From assembly GCF_002878395.1 (NCBI RefSeq), contig NC_061122.1:83175455-83239454 (forward strand): a DNA stretch of 64,000 nucleotides. The letters run 5' to 3'. Made by a program: the position numbers and the translations under genes. The stretch's first letter is position 1. Each line of letters starts with the position of its first letter. Of the stretch, positions 11,517 to 24,290 are shown piece after piece. A model generated the notes under the pieces. It made no database searches, was not told the origin of the DNA, and saw only the letters and a program-made list of their open reading frames with translations. The DNA comes from Capsicum annuum. Its lineage: Eukaryota > Streptophyta > Magnoliopsida > Solanales > Solanaceae.

Positions 11517-14500
11517 ATGCCTCGATGATCTGAATTTCACAAAAACTCCTCTATCCCAACTAGGGATAATGTTGATAGGACACACTTTTCTCATGGGATC
11601 CATACTCAATCTAGAAATCCAATCCTTGATTTCTCTGTATTCCACTGATTCTATCTAGTCCTCCTCAGGCAGACGTGATAAATGCAAAGTTTTGTTAGTT
11701 GATTCAAGTGATTGCTCAGTTGGTAGCTTCTTAGGCTGAGCACAGTGTATCTAGTATTATATCTTCTGAGGCCACAAGGGTTAGCTAGTTCATGAGGTTG
11801 AGTACACCAACTTTTTTTGGTGTTAAGGTGGAGAAGGTTTCTCAATATTTTTTAGATGAAATAGAATAGATCTTCAGGGTTATGTAGGCCACAAATGTGG
11901 AAGGGAGGAATTTCGCTTCCTATCAATTGAAGGATATGGCGTACTAATAGTATAAGGAATCAAATAGGGAATGGGGTGATATTGAGTAGTAATCTTTATA
12001 GGAGACTTTTTCTAATGCATTTTTGGGTCGATTCTTTTCTCAAGAGATGAGGAAACCAAAAGCTGAGGAATTTGTTTATCTGAAATAGGGGAAAAAGTTG
12101 GTCAAGTAGTATGCCTCTAAATTTCACCAGTTCTCTAGGTATGCTCTAGAAATAGTGTCTAGTAAGAGAGAAAGGATGAGAAAGCTCTCTATAGGATTGT
12201 CTCATGAGTTGATATTTTAAAGCAAGATTACGTTACTGATCAAGGACATGGATATCTCTAGGTTCATTATTCATATATAACAAGTAAAGAAGGAAAAAAG
12301 AAAGCAGGTTGAGGTAGGTGAAATGTGGGATAACATGTTCAAGTTCTCTAAGTAGGGTGGACAATAACAAAGTGGTACGGATGGTGCTAATTGGCCAAAT
12401 ATGAAGTGGGAGAGTTTTAGTTCTTTCTTCACAGCTAGTTCTCCTTACCCGAAGCAGTTGGTGAAAGACGTCAATAGGGTGGTGATATCTTTAAGGAATA
12501 GGGTACCCGATCTCAGGATAATGTGCCTTATTCAACCTTGTCTTGAACTCTTTGTAGGTTCTATGGCCAGTTATATCAGTTTTTTATGATGAAGAGAGGG
12601 ACAGGTGCTTCAAATATGGTTAGCCAAGCCATATTCTCAAAAACTATTTTGTTGGTAAGGTTACTTCGAGGTTAAATATGGTTCTGGTTGCCTCTTCATC
12701 TGCTCTTGCACCAGAAAGTGCTACTTCTACATCTGTTTCTACTTCTAGTACCGACATAGGCCGAAATTAGTTATATGTTTTTGCTACCCGATAGGAGTCT
12801 GAGGCATCGCCCAATGTTATCAATGGAATATTGAAACTCTTTTCTCAAGATATTTATTGTTTACTTGATCCAGGGTCCACACTCTCTTATGTGACCCCAT
12901 TTATGGTTGTTTATTTTGATTTTAATCCTAAGGTTATTTATGATTCTTTTTCTATTTCTACCCTGGTAGGTGACTCTGTGGTTGCTAAAAGAGTCTATAG
13001 ATGGTGTGTGGTATATGTTGGTAGTAAGGATACTTTGGTGGATTGTTTCAAATTATATATGGTAGATTTTGATGTCATTCTTAAGATAGATTGGTTACAC
13101 TCTTACTATGCATCCTTAGAATATTTGACCCATAAGGTTGTCTTCCCTCATGAATCGATTATTAAATGGGAGGGTGGCTCCCTAGATCCTAAGGGGAAGT
13201 TTATATCATATCTTAGAGCTTGGAGATTAATCTCTAAAGGGTGTCTCTACCATCTAGTCTAGATTAAAGATTCTAAATCAGAAGGTCCTTCTTTACATTT
13301 GATTTTCGTGGTGAATAGGATTCCTGAGGTCTTTTTGGATAATCTTCCTAGTGTTCCTCTGAATAGGGAGATTGAGTTTGGGATTGATTTGGTTTTGGAC
13401 ACTCATCCTATATTTATTCCTCCTTAATGAATAGCTCTGACTAAGTTGAAGGAACTCAAGGAGCAACTTAAGGATCTTTAGGATAAAGGTTTCATCCGTC
13501 CTAGTGTATCCTCATGGGGTGCACCGGTGTTATTCATGAGTAAGAAGGATGGTTCCCTTCGGATGTGTATAGACTATTGGCAGTTGAATAAGGTGATGAT
13601 TTAGAACAAGTGTCCTCTTCCTAGGATAGATGACTTGTTTGATCAGTTGCAAGGTGCCAAATTCTTTTCAAATATACATCTTCGGTCTGGGTATCATCAT
13701 CTTAAGATCAGGGAGGTGGATATCCCTAAGACAATATTCTGTACCCGGTATAGACACTTTGAGTTTTTGGATATGTCATTTAGTTTGACCAATGTATCGA
13801 TGGTATTAATGGATTTGATGAATAGGGTATTCCGTTAGTTTTTGGATTTGTTTGTCATTCTATTCATTAATGACACTTTGATGTACTCTAAGAGTGAGGA
13901 GGATCATGCTAATCACCTCTGTGTGGTGTTGTAGACCTTAAAAGAGAATTAGTTGTATGATAAATTCTTGAAATGTGAATTTTAGTTAAATGATATTACT
14001 TTTTTGGGTCATATTATTTCTAGTAAGGGGATCATGGTGGACCCATAAAAAGTAGTGGTGGTTAAGAAGTGGCCTAAACCCATGACTTCAATTGATATTT
14101 AGAGGTTCTTGGATATGGCTGGGTATTATTGGAGGTTAATGGAAAGCTTTTCGACTACAGTTGCCCCATGACTAAGTTGACTCAAAAAAATGTAAAGTTC
14201 TCTTAGTCGGGTGCTTATGAGGGTAGTTTTGAGAAGCTGAAGGATAAGCTAACTTTGACTCCGATTTTGACTTTTCTTAAAGGAAATGGGGGTTTTATGG
14301 TTTACTATAATGTGTCCCGAGTTGGACTTGGTTGTGTTCTGATACAGCATAAGAAGGTAATAACCGATGCTTTTAGGCAGTTGAAGGTTCATGAGAGGAA
14401 CAATCCTACACATGATTTAAAACTATTAGCCATGGTATTTGCATTGAAAATCTAGCGGTACTATTTGTATAGAGTGCACGTGGACATTTTTTTTATCATA

Positions 14501-16215
14501 AGATTCTATAGTATGTGTTCACTCAAAAAGAGCTTAATCATAGGTTGATGAGATGGCCTGAGCTTCTCAAGGATTATGACATGAATCTTTACTACCATTC
14601 AGGTAAGGCTAATATTGTTGATGCTCTTAGCAGGTTATCCATGGGGAGTTTAGCTTATGTGGATAAGGAGAGGCGGTAGCTGGTGAAGGATAGTCACCTC
14701 TTGGCTAATCTTGGAGTTTGCCTTTTGGACTCCGAGAATGGAGGTGTATTGGTACAGAAAGTGGTTTGGTCATCTTTTGGTGCAAAAATCAAGGAGAAGA
14801 AAATGCTAGATCTTGTATTGATAAAAATTAATGGTGATGTAGGTGGGCAAGAGGTAATGGTATTCGTGATCAAGGGTGATGAAAGCTTGTAGTACCAAGA
14901 GAGGTTATGTGTTCCTGATGTCGATGGTTTATGAGAAAGGGTATTGGTTGAGACGCATGAATCATGCTACATTGTTTATCCTGGTTCAACAAAAATGTAT
15001 CATGATCTCAAGGAGATGTATTGTTGGAATAGTATGAAGAAGGATGTGGCTGATTGATGCCAAATGTTTGGTGTGACAATAAGTGAGTTAAGCACATAAG
15101 ACCTGGAGGGTTATATCAAAAAATTAAATTGCCTTAATGGAAATGGTAAGTGATCAACATGGATTTCATTATCGATCTTCCTCGGTCTCGAAATCAATTT
15201 GATTCAGTTTGGATAATTATGCATAGGATGACAAAGTCGACTCACTTTTTTCTAGTGAGGACTAACGTTTTGGCCGATGATTATGCAAGGTTGTATCTTC
15301 ATGAGATTGTAAAGCTGCATGGGGTACTTGTTTCTATCTTTTCTGATCGTGGAACATAATTTTATCAAAATTTTGGTGTTTATTTCAAAAATAATTAGGG
15401 ACTAAGGTTAGTCTGAGTACTGCTTTTCACCTCTAGATAGATGGGCAAGTAAAGAGAACTATTTAGATGTTAGAAGATATGTTTCATGCATATGTGATTG
15501 ATTATGGTGGTAATTGGGTTGAGTATCTACCTCTTGCAGAGTTTTCTTACAACAATAGTTACCATTCTAGTATTGGGATGACCCCTTTTAAGGCATTATA
15601 TGGTAGGAGGTGTAGATCTCTTATTAGGTTCTTTGAGCTTGGTGAGGTGGATTTATATGGCTTGAATATGGTCTATCAGGCTATAGAGAAGGTAAAGGTG
15701 ATTCAGGATAGGCTTATGGCTGCCCAAAGTTGCCAAAAGTCATATGCAGATGTAAGGTGTAGGGACTTAGAGATTAGTTTTGGGGATAGGGTGTTCCTAA
15801 AGGTTTCTCCCTTGAGGGGAGTAATGCAGTTTGGGAAAAGGGGAATCTCAATCCTTGGTATGTTGGTCCTTATATGGTTTTCAGAAGGTTTAGTAATATT
15901 GCGTATGAATTAGAGTTGTCTTCTAGTTTGAGCTTCATTCATTCGGTATTTCATATCTCTTTGTTTAGAAAGTGTATAGGTGATCCTTTATTGGTTGTTC
16001 CTTTAGAAGGAATGGGTATCTTGGATTCTCTTTCTTATGAAGAGTCCCGATTAAGATCTTGGATCAGCAGGTTTGTCAGTTGCGGACCAAGGATATTACT
16101 TTAGTTCTGGTTATTTGGTGAAACCACAAGGTGGAAGAAGCTACTTGGGAAGTAAAAGAGGACATGAACTCCTAGTATCCATATTTTTTTTTCTCAGGAT
16201 ATTCGTTCGAAGTTA
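11517..16215 (+). pseudogene. Degenerate gag-pol polyprotein of gypsy F
   Basis: The frame opens with ATG at 11,517 and hits a stop at codon 4; dozens of stops and shifts follow. Visible domains are: gag capsid at about 11,830-12,260 (FLGRFFSQEMRKPKAEEF); a broken zinc knuckle near 12,610; protease near 12,850 (LLDPGSTLSYVT); RT at 13,320-14,120 (LRMCIDY, then FINDTLMYS at 13,863-13,889, where the usual FIDD has lost its first catalytic Asp); RNase H at 14,255-14,640; integrase at 15,150-15,620 (a DRG near 15,347, ALYGRRC at 15,594-15,614); and an SxFHxS/WEVKEDM chromodomain-linker tail near 15,940-16,170. The product is inactive. The normal role is replication and insertion of the element, whose chromodomain would target heterochromatin in intact relatives. 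Confidence 0.85.
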
Positions 16216-16380
16216 TGTGATCTTGATCACATCTTTGTTTTCTAACTTGGTTAAAGAAAGGTTGATTTCCTTGCATCTTTGTTTTCTAACTTAGTTAAAT
16301 GTTGTAATGGTTATGTTGGGGCGTAATTCATTCTTGTACTATATTTTTCATCATTTGGGGATGAATGATGCTAGTGGGGG

Positions 16381-18715
16381 TGACTGAAGCACCTTGGGTT
16401 TTGACCCATAGAAAATTTCTTCATTTTTGGCTTCTGAACATCATACGACTTGGGTTACTTCTCTTATAATAAGGTACGGTTTGGATGGTCTTGGTTGTAT
16501 GGTAACCAATATGGGATGGTAGGTTTTTGTCCAAGGTATAGTTGGAACATACAAGTCATATGCTAAGGTACAAATGGTAAGGTTTCAATCATATGTTTCC
16601 TTAAGTTTAGATTTGGTGATTTTATTCTGCCTAGGTACGATTTCATTATTCTAGTCATATGGTTGGGTACGGTTTGACTTGGATAGTCATATGTTGGAGA
16701 GTATAGGGGTCCAAGAGGAGGCCTAGGGTGTAAGATAAGGGTACTAACCATACCCTAGGGTACGATTGGGATGGGGATAATCGTACCACCCTGTAAAAAT
16801 TTTAAGCAGTTTAAGTTGGGGTAATCTAGATATTTTCCCTTTTAACCTCATAAGGCCCCACAACTAATATCACTCTTGCGACACCATTTACCCTAGTATT
16901 CTCAATTTAAAATACTTAAATCTCTCAAATTCTCTCAAAGGCTCTAGGATCAAGAAAGGGTAGGGTTTTATCAATAGGATTAATTTAGGGCTTACAAGAG
17001 TGATTTTTCTCTGTCATCTCTGTAATCTATGGCATGTTACTCCTCCCTCATTGTTTGTTAAACTAAAGGCATATTTTATGAATTATTTTTATGGAATAAA
17101 TGTTGTATGGTTTGGGTTTTAAAATATATGTTGGGGGTTTTGGTTACAATAATTGGTTATGGCTTTCCCATGTCTTTTACTTATTATTTTCATATTATTA
17201 TTGTAGTTTGAGCATTTGGTTTCATGGGAATGGTTAATTGGTACATGGTTTTGTCTTTGGAAACACTATGTCCCCAACATGTTTGATAAAATGCCTATGA
17301 GAATATTCTTGATTAAATTGTAAGACTTTCATTAAACTATGCATGGTATAACTTGGTAATGGAACCCTAAATAGTTTAAATTATTTGGAATGGATAAATG
17401 GTGGTCTTTGTTGTTATGATTGGTCTAAGAAAGCCTTGCGGGGTATGAGAAAATCCCCCAAGCAAACTCAATAATGATCTTTTGTGGGGTACATGTCATT
17501 CGCCCAAGTCAACTTAATAATGTAATCTATGGGTACATGGGAATCCCTTCTTCTTAAAAAAGATGGCTAAGGACATTGCTTGGAAGCTATAGTCGGTATG
17601 ACGACACCATTCCTTATAGACTTGGTTAATAATAAATGGAATGATGGTTTGGTTTTGTGGTGATGGTTTTAATTGGGCAACAATGGTGGGTGTGATAGCT
17701 AACATGAAGGTGTGAGTCCAATAGGTAGACACTGGAAACTCATGTTTGCCGACATGAGGATTGGTCATGGCGACCATATACGATACTTATGGGGTACACG
17801 GGAATCCCCTAGTACACTTGTATATCTGTATCATGAAGAACAAAGGGTACTCGAGAATCCCCTACTCCTATGGTATCTCCGGTTCATGCAGCTACATGCA
17901 TCGGGGCCCGTTCAGGAGGTTTCACTGGACCCACATAGCGCATGGGTAGTTCTAGGACAGTTAAGCTACACATACCCAAACTAATGGTTTTAAGGGGCTA
18001 TGGTGGTGAATGCATATGACTGTTTACTTGGTTTTAAAGGTTGGCATTTTATTTTTCTTGTCCTGTGTACTTGTTAGGGTTCACCCTCTAGCCCATCTTC
18101 GGCTAGTTGTATCCTCACATAATATAGGAATCAGTCATTCTACTCCCCCTGCTTAGGGATCAAATTTGGTATCAACTCTGTTGGATTGATGTGGTAAGCT
18201 TCTATATGTTGAAAGGCTCTATTTAATGTCATGTATGTTGTTACATACTCTGTTTATTTCATAGACATAGGTTTTGGCTATGGTAGGGGACATGTACCAC
18301 TTGGATATTGTTTTACTTTTTGTTAGAGGCTTTGTGGGACTACTATGGGTTGGCATGGGCGGTGTGGGTATTGGTGTCAGCCTTAGTATTGGCATTGGTA
18401 TTGGGGCTGATACCATTTGACTGTATTTATGATTGTTCCATCCTATTATATTATGGACTCATACTTGGTTATTGTTTTAGTTTTGGTATGGTTATTGGTT
18501 GGGTATTAGATGGTTGGACTTGCTTGGGTTAGTCACGGTTATGGACTATCCCTGAGTCTGGAGTTGTACATAACGCTATTTAGCTATATGTTTGGAATTC
18601 ATCCGACTCAGGATACGTGTTTGGAGGATAGGTTGGGTAATGAGGGTGGTCCCCGGTCCTGGTTGGACTTACATAGGATGCCCTTTATGACAAGGTCCCA
18701 GTTTGGGTCGTGTCA
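16381..18715 (+). repeat. F 3' LTR
   Basis: It starts TGACTGAAGCACC directly after the purine tract CTAGTGGGGG and ends GGGTCGTGTCA, 2,335 bp. It belongs to the same family as solo LTR D and the LTR of H, sharing a GGCTATGGT...GGGGACATGTACC segment. It holds five copies of a GGGGTAC...GAATCCCC motif between 17,440 and 17,862. Short ORFs within it are not conserved frames. Confidence 0.8.
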
Positions 18716-19145
18716 TTGAGATAAAGTTACTTGATGTGTAGGAATTTATGTTTATGGATCTATTTGTGAGTTATAATGGTATGAAGTAAATTCTTGTAGT
18801 TGTTGATTATGTGTCTAAGTAGGTAGAAGTGGTTGCACTTCTCAACAATGAAGGTGAGAGTATCACGACATTCTTAAAGTGCAAAATTTTCCACTAGGTT
18901 TGGTACTCCAAGGGCTATTATTAGTGTTGGGGGCTCTCATTTTTGTAATAGCTTGTTTCGGGCTCTACTTAAGAAGTATGGTATAATGCATAAAGTGGTA
19001 ATGCCATATCATCCGCAGGTAGGCAAGCAGAGGTCTCCAACTAGGAGATAAAGACAATCCTTGCAAAGACTATGAATTCAAAGAAAATGAATCGATCAAG
19101 AAAGTTAGATGATGTTCTATGGGCAAACTGTACTACTTTCAAGAC

Positions 19146-19148
<3 letters not shown>
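18716..19148 (+). pseudogene. Integrase fragment of gypsy element L
   Basis: Read through stops and shifts, the plus strand gives the integrase core of an Athila/Tat-type pol: a GMK-stop-ILVVVDYVSK segment near 18,779-18,818, VVALLNNEGES near 18,831-18,862, IISVGGSHFCNSLFRAL near 18,924-18,973 and MPYHPQ near 19,003-19,020. In the second block the conserved catalytic Asp of SDGGSHF is Val, so it could not work. The N-terminal part would lie upstream of F, off window. A tail reading like an NREIKTILAKTMN segment continues to about 19,090. Confidence 0.7.

Positions 19149-19182
<34 letters not shown>
19149..19182. repeat. (TA)n microsatellite
   Basis: An uninterrupted run of TA dinucleotides follows the L integrase fragment and is followed by TGTATCTATTTGG. 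Confidence 0.9.
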
Positions 19183-19185
<3 letters not shown>

Positions 19186-20499
19186 CTATTTGGATATCAA
19201 TGTATTGAATAAGTCTAATAATGGAATTAATGACATGTTTTAGATATTCTCCTATTCTTGATTTTTTAATTGTGATGAGAAAGGTAGATTAATGATTTTA
19301 TCAAAATTGATAGGTATTGATATTGATGGTATACCCCTTAATGAGTAAGATTTGAATTATTTGACCTAGATTAATGAATTTGGGATTGTAGCCTATGTTG
19401 TTAAGTTGAGTATGGCCTTGTGGGCTTGAATTTGAGATATTTGTTGTATTCCTTATTATTATGTTTAATGTATGCTCACTTGTCTTCAGATCATGGCTTT
19501 GTGAAAATGATATTTTGAGAAAGATTGATTTGAATGACTTTATACCCTATGGAAAAATGTTTCTGGGGATTACTATTAATTTTTTTAACTTGCATGCTCG
19601 TTGGGAAAGTGTTTTGGGTCAATTTTTGTTGATTTTCTTTTTTGATGCCAAATTATTTTGAGTGGACTTAATTATTCATGGCACATATATACCGATGGTG
19701 AATTCCAAATAGCATGCATAATGGAAAACTTTTCCAAGTGGGTATATGGACCTCGTGAGTCCCCTTGGGTCTCAGATAGCTATATAAAGTAGTAGGTGTA
19801 TATTGTAGCATATGTTGCATCATTATACGTTAATCTCATTATTTCAATTTGATAAGTTTCATTGTTATTGTTAACTTTCATTGGTGAATTATTGATGCTA
19901 CTTTGAATTGAGAAATCGTGGACTTAGACAGTGTTTGTTGCCTTATTATTGATGTTATTTACTAGCCTAGGTGTGGCCTTCCTGTTTGCTTTCTAAGGAT
20001 TATACTGGTAGTATTGGCTTAGATGGTTCTCCCCGTAACTTTAAATTAGGGCCAGTTGATGAGGTTGGTGAGTACATATGGTTGGTACTCATGCTTATTT
20101 ATTTTCTACTTACATGCATGTACTAAACTAGTGGTCCCTGGTCGTGATTATACTATGGTTACACTCTAAAGATTCCTAAGGTAGTGGTTATTGATCCCAG
20201 AGACTACCAGATCTCCTATATGCTAGTCTTATTTTTTTCTTTCATATTTCATAGATTTGTACTACTTATTGAATTTTTCTTACTATTAGGGGCTTGGGAT
20301 TATGACTGTCATACCTTGGGTTGTGGATTTTCATATTTTCTTGTCTGTGTATTTTTATGGGATTCAATTTGAGACATAATATCATTTCTTTTATTTGTAC
20401 TTCTTATTATCTTTGTTTATTTAACGTCTAGTTTGGGTTGGATTACCTATCGCATAGAGTGTGATAGGTGACATCATGACCAAGTTTTGGGTTGTGACA
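19183..20499 (+). repeat. Downstream part and probable 3' LTR of L
   Basis: No gene is visible. The segment ends GGGTTGTGACA at 20,499, exactly where minus-strand copia J resumes (HKSVY at 20,499-20,513 in the minus frame); the expected target copy is TAAAC. A CTATATAAAGTAG TATA-like site lies at about 19,781. The terminal part (CCTATCGCATAGAGTGTGATAGGTG...TGTGACA) looks like the end of common Solanaceae LTRs. The LTR start could not be located. Confidence 0.4.
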
Positions 20500-22595
20500 T
20501 AAACTGACTTGTGAAGCTTACATACATGATTCATGAAGTGTGTTTGATAAAAAATAGTTGGTTGGGCCATGTAAATATTTATTAAAGATCACCTTAAAGG
20601 AAGGGATTTCGGACATCAAGTTAATGAAACGGCCAACCATGAGAAATAGCAAGTGCCAACATAATATGGATGAAAGCTAACTTGGCAATTGGATGATAGT
20701 CATTTCCTTGAGTTTATGAAAACCTTTAGAAACTAGGTTATCCATGTAACGTTTAATAGCGTCCACCAAATTACTTTATGCAAATATTTACAATCAAAGA
20801 TATTCATGGACGATCGAGAGGGGACCAACAAGAAAGTCTTATTCTTGAGTATTTCAATAGATATGTCAGCACACAATTCATGGTATTCTGGTACTTCTCT
20901 AAAATATGTTGGCTTAAAGAGTGAACAAGGAGATGGAAACACATTGGACATAAAATTCTTATATTGACTTCTTATGTCGGAGCTACATATGTTATTTACA
21001 TTGAAGTGCTTTAATAATGGTGATAAGATCGAGATCAAGATTTTGATTGGTGAATAAAAAACTTGGAAAGGATCCAACAAATAATTAGAAAGATTGACTA
21101 CAAGTAGGACTGTCTGTCAAGACGCTAAAGGAGAAGTAGTAGTATCAAAAGAGGTGTAATTATGGTAGTGTTTGTGGAAGTGGGTGAGCGAGAAATTGAA
21201 AGAATTAAAGTTATTGGATGTGTAGAAAGAGATGAGAATTTAAACGTAGGTGCATGACAAGGCCTCAAAAAAAGTGACTAGGGAGACAAGCAAGGAGAAA
21301 TAGATATGGTTGTTGAGGTGGAGGAAAAAGAATAGAAGCTTGTAATAATCGGAGCATAGTTTTATCAAACTATACGTGTATAGAAATGCATATATTTCTA
21401 GAGAATTGGTAGAGGTAGAGTAGACATGGTGTGAGGGATTGTAATATAGGAAGACATGAGGTTGATTATCGAAATTCATCTTAGGTCAATTACAGTGGCC
21501 AAGATATTGAAAATAGAGGCAGCCAAAGACCCAACAGAAATAATAATGGAGAAGAAATTGAACGTCACTTCAAAGAGAGATCTATTGTTATTAGTAGGCA
21601 TAGGAAGTCATTTGATAAAGTATATGTTTCAAAAATTAAGTACCGGAACTTGGATGGGGTGGTGGAACTATGGGCCTTTAAACTAAGCCTTATTTCTACA
21701 GTATAATGTTGGTTGCGCTTATATTTTCTTTATTGTCCATGAGTACGAGGACAAGAGATTTGATGAATAATTTCCAATTGTGTGCAAAATAATGTAATGG
21801 TATAAATTCATTGCCCAGTCAGTTTGAATAGATTTAAGTGTGTGTAACATAGGTGTCGTTCCCCTAGAGAATGAAATTTTAACAACGTTGAATTTGTGGA
21901 ATATAGAAGAGCACCAAGTGTAACCAGAAAAAGTATCCACAATAGCAAAAAGGATTTTATGTCCGTAAGAAGATAAAGATAGAGAAGGTTCCCAAGCATA
22001 GACAAAATAATTTGTAACAAAGCGGTACATTATTGTTGCGGAGAGTAAAGGATAATCTATGGGAAAGTTTACAAGCACTACATAAATTTTATACTCTATA
22101 ACTCAAATTATTAAACCTATGACTCGGTAACACTTGACTTAGTATTAGTTGATAGAGATTAGTTGTTGAAAGGGTTGCAATTGAGGAAAAGGATGGACCT
22201 AAAAAAAGTTAAGTCATGGAGTCTCAGTCCTTAACAGAAAATTGATCAAGATAAAATTTAAAAAAGACGTCACTTTGACATGTAAAATTCTCGATAGAAA
22301 AAAAAAATAATTTGCATTGAATGGGATATGAAGAATATTATTTAGATAAATACGGTGATTTGGAAGGAGTTAAGAGATAAAAAATTACCAGTGTTAGGAA
22401 TTGATAAAAACGATAATTTGGAAGGAGTTAAGCGAGAGACATTACCAGTGTTATGAATTGGCAAGCCTTAGTCATATTTATGAAGGGAAACATTTACAGA
22501 ATTATGGTAGAAACGTTTTGGAAAATAATCAAAATTAATGGTAAAAATATTTTGAACTTTAATTATGAAATAATGCACTTGCAACTTGAATACTA
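20500..22595 (-). pseudogene. J integrase and RT remnant
   Basis: On the minus strand AWEPSLSLSSYGHKILF followed by IVDTFSGYTWC (about 21,902-21,990) matches the start of a copia integrase core (the usual motif is DxWGP...D..SR..W). ILKNKTFLLVP (about 20,820-20,856) is the conserved RT entry segment, and IYMAQP...NHVCKLHKSVY (20,500-20,575) is the RT segment before LKQAPR. The frame then stops at L. Many stops and frameshifts are present. A 57-bp tandem duplication lies at 22,347-22,460. Confidence 0.7.
22347..22460. repeat. 57-bp tandem duplication in J
   Basis: Copies 22,347-22,403 and 22,404-22,460 share TTGGAAGGAGTTAAG and TTACCAGTGTTA.GAATTG with about ten differences. The length is a multiple of three, so on the minus strand a 19-residue block (containing NTGN) is repeated in frame. 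Confidence 0.8.
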
Positions 22596-23610
22596 GGGCT
22601 GAACAAAACTAAACCGCAAATTGAGTCAAATCAAATAAAAATTCGACTAGTGGTTTGGTTTAACTTTGTTTGGTGTTAGAAAAAAAAATCCGACTATAAT
22701 TGATTTGGTTTAGTTTTAACTAAGAAAAGTCAAACCAAACTGAACCAACCTGATATATATTTATACCATTTTTAATAATATTTGATACATAAGAATATTT
22801 ATTGTGATGTAATTTATAAATCTTCATGAAACTTTTTCATTATTTTTATCTTTCAAACCGAACAAACCAACTCAATATTGTATTTACATCATTTTAAAAA
22901 ATATATGATACATAAAAAGATTTATTGCGATGTAATTTATAAATCTTTATTAAACTTTTTCATTATATTTATCTTTTAAAGTATTGTCTCATGTTTAAAC
23001 TTATAATTTTGAATGATCCAATAAGTTTTATAGCCCATAGATACAAGTAACTCAAATAAAGCTCAAATCATTACTAATGCTAACAAAAATATTCAGTTAA
23101 AAACTAGGAATGACACCAACGTTGTATATCTATTATTTATCTTGGAATAAATATAGAACTTAAATTTATTTTTGTATTTAATATTTAGTCATGTAATCAA
23201 TACTTCCAAGACTTATTTTAGCATGACTTAATATTTTTAAATTATGATTACTTTTATTATAACTTATTAATAAGCAGTATTTGTTTTATACAATTTTGTT
23301 ATTATTGTTGTTGAATATTTTATTGTCATCACTTATTTCATATTTTGTGTTATATTTTTACAAAATACTTAAAGATAGTTGTCTCTCTCTAGGACTAAAA
23401 GATATTTGAATCACTTGTGAATTGTATATTTGCATAAAGACTTTACCGGAAAAAAAAAACAAAAAATCCAAGAAAACTTAAAAAACAAAGGTTTAAAACC
23501 CTTAATTTGATTTTTTTTATTTTATATATTTAAAAATCCAAATGCAAATGGTTTGGTTTGCTATTTAAAAAATCCAAACTAATCCGACCATGTACAACCT
23601 TGTTCAGTAC
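22596..23610. mobile_element. Fold-back / MITE-like element, about 1 kb
   Basis: The left end (GGGCTGAACAAAACTAAACC) and right end (GGTTTGGTTTGC...CTTGTTCAG) are imperfect inverted repeats with matching CTGAACAA (22,599-22,606) and TTGTTCAG (23,600-23,607). The AAACC/GGTTTGG-rich ends and AT-rich core are typical of an abundant Solanaceae non-autonomous DNA repeat. No transposase is encoded. It interrupts J. Target duplication is unclear; TAC occurs at both sides but is too short to trust. Confidence 0.6.
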
Positions 23611-24290
23611 AATTAAAATTGTGTATATAAAGGGTGTTGGGTTTTCTCAGGAGATCATGCTTCTCTTACAAAATTCACTTGTCAGTCAAGTGTTGATTGA
23701 AAAAGATTATTTGATTTTTGTAGAATATTGTAGGATAACCTTGTTTTGGACAACTTGTGCAAAAGCTTCAGCAGGTTAGTAATTTGATTGAAACTTAATT
23801 TTAGTTAGATTATCTAGATCTTATGTAAGGTTATGTGATCTAAAATCATTCTTCCGTTGTGCTTGATGTATGTATTCCAGCATCCATTATCTCTTTGCAG
23901 TTGGTTCAAACCTTTATTTCCTCTGTGTGATAAAAACTAGACAAAATATGATAAAATATAGTGTGTGGCACCAAAATCAGGATACGAATTTTGAATGATC
24001 AGTATTGGTGCCAGATGCTTAAGATAAGCAGAGAGATTCATTGTGTGATTTTAATTTTAGAATTATGTGGAGGATAGATGATTGGTGCCATTACAGATTT
24101 GGCATCGGGCCTTGCCCTTTTTGCTAAAGTTGCATAGCTGCCAATGTCTAAAGTTTAATAAGTCAAAGTATTTGGAGTATCTAGAAAATTATTATGACCG
24201 ACCTTGGTGTCCTCGGTAGGAACCATAACCACCATGACCTAATTGCAGTTGTTTTTCCTATGTGTGTTTTGAATTTAAGATCGTTGCACA
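23611..24290 (-). pseudogene. J gag C-terminus and protease remnant
   Basis: The minus strand gives a Gly/Tyr-rich gag tail (HGGYGSYRGHQGR near 24,187-24,227), a zinc-knuckle start reading ARCQICNGTNH after a one-base shift (near 24,085-24,120), and a protease-like YPDFGATHY (23,960-23,984) where the catalytic DSGA of copia proteases has become DFGA. Stops separate these blocks. The gag frame is cut at 24,290 by element S and continues at 45,492. Confidence 0.7.

Larger units (their letters stand above)
10168..18715 (+). mobile_element. Ty3/gypsy chromovirus-type element F (left end off window)
   Basis: It comprises the right half of a 5' LTR (10,168-11,304), a PBS, a degenerate gag-pol, a purine tract (about 16,370-16,380) and a full 3' LTR (16,381-18,715). 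Domain order protease-RT-RNase H-integrase, long LTRs and a C-terminal chromodomain-like tail suggest the Tekay/Del type (an inference). The left half of the 5' LTR is expected beyond T1, outside the window. F lies in the integrase of element L; the right target copy would be TTGAG (18,716-18,720). Confidence 0.8.

Noticed and set aside
19149..19182. TA repeats as a regulatory or array structure
   Set aside because: Simple microsatellite; similar TA runs in the LTRs of D, F and H sit in AT-rich DNA and need no special function.
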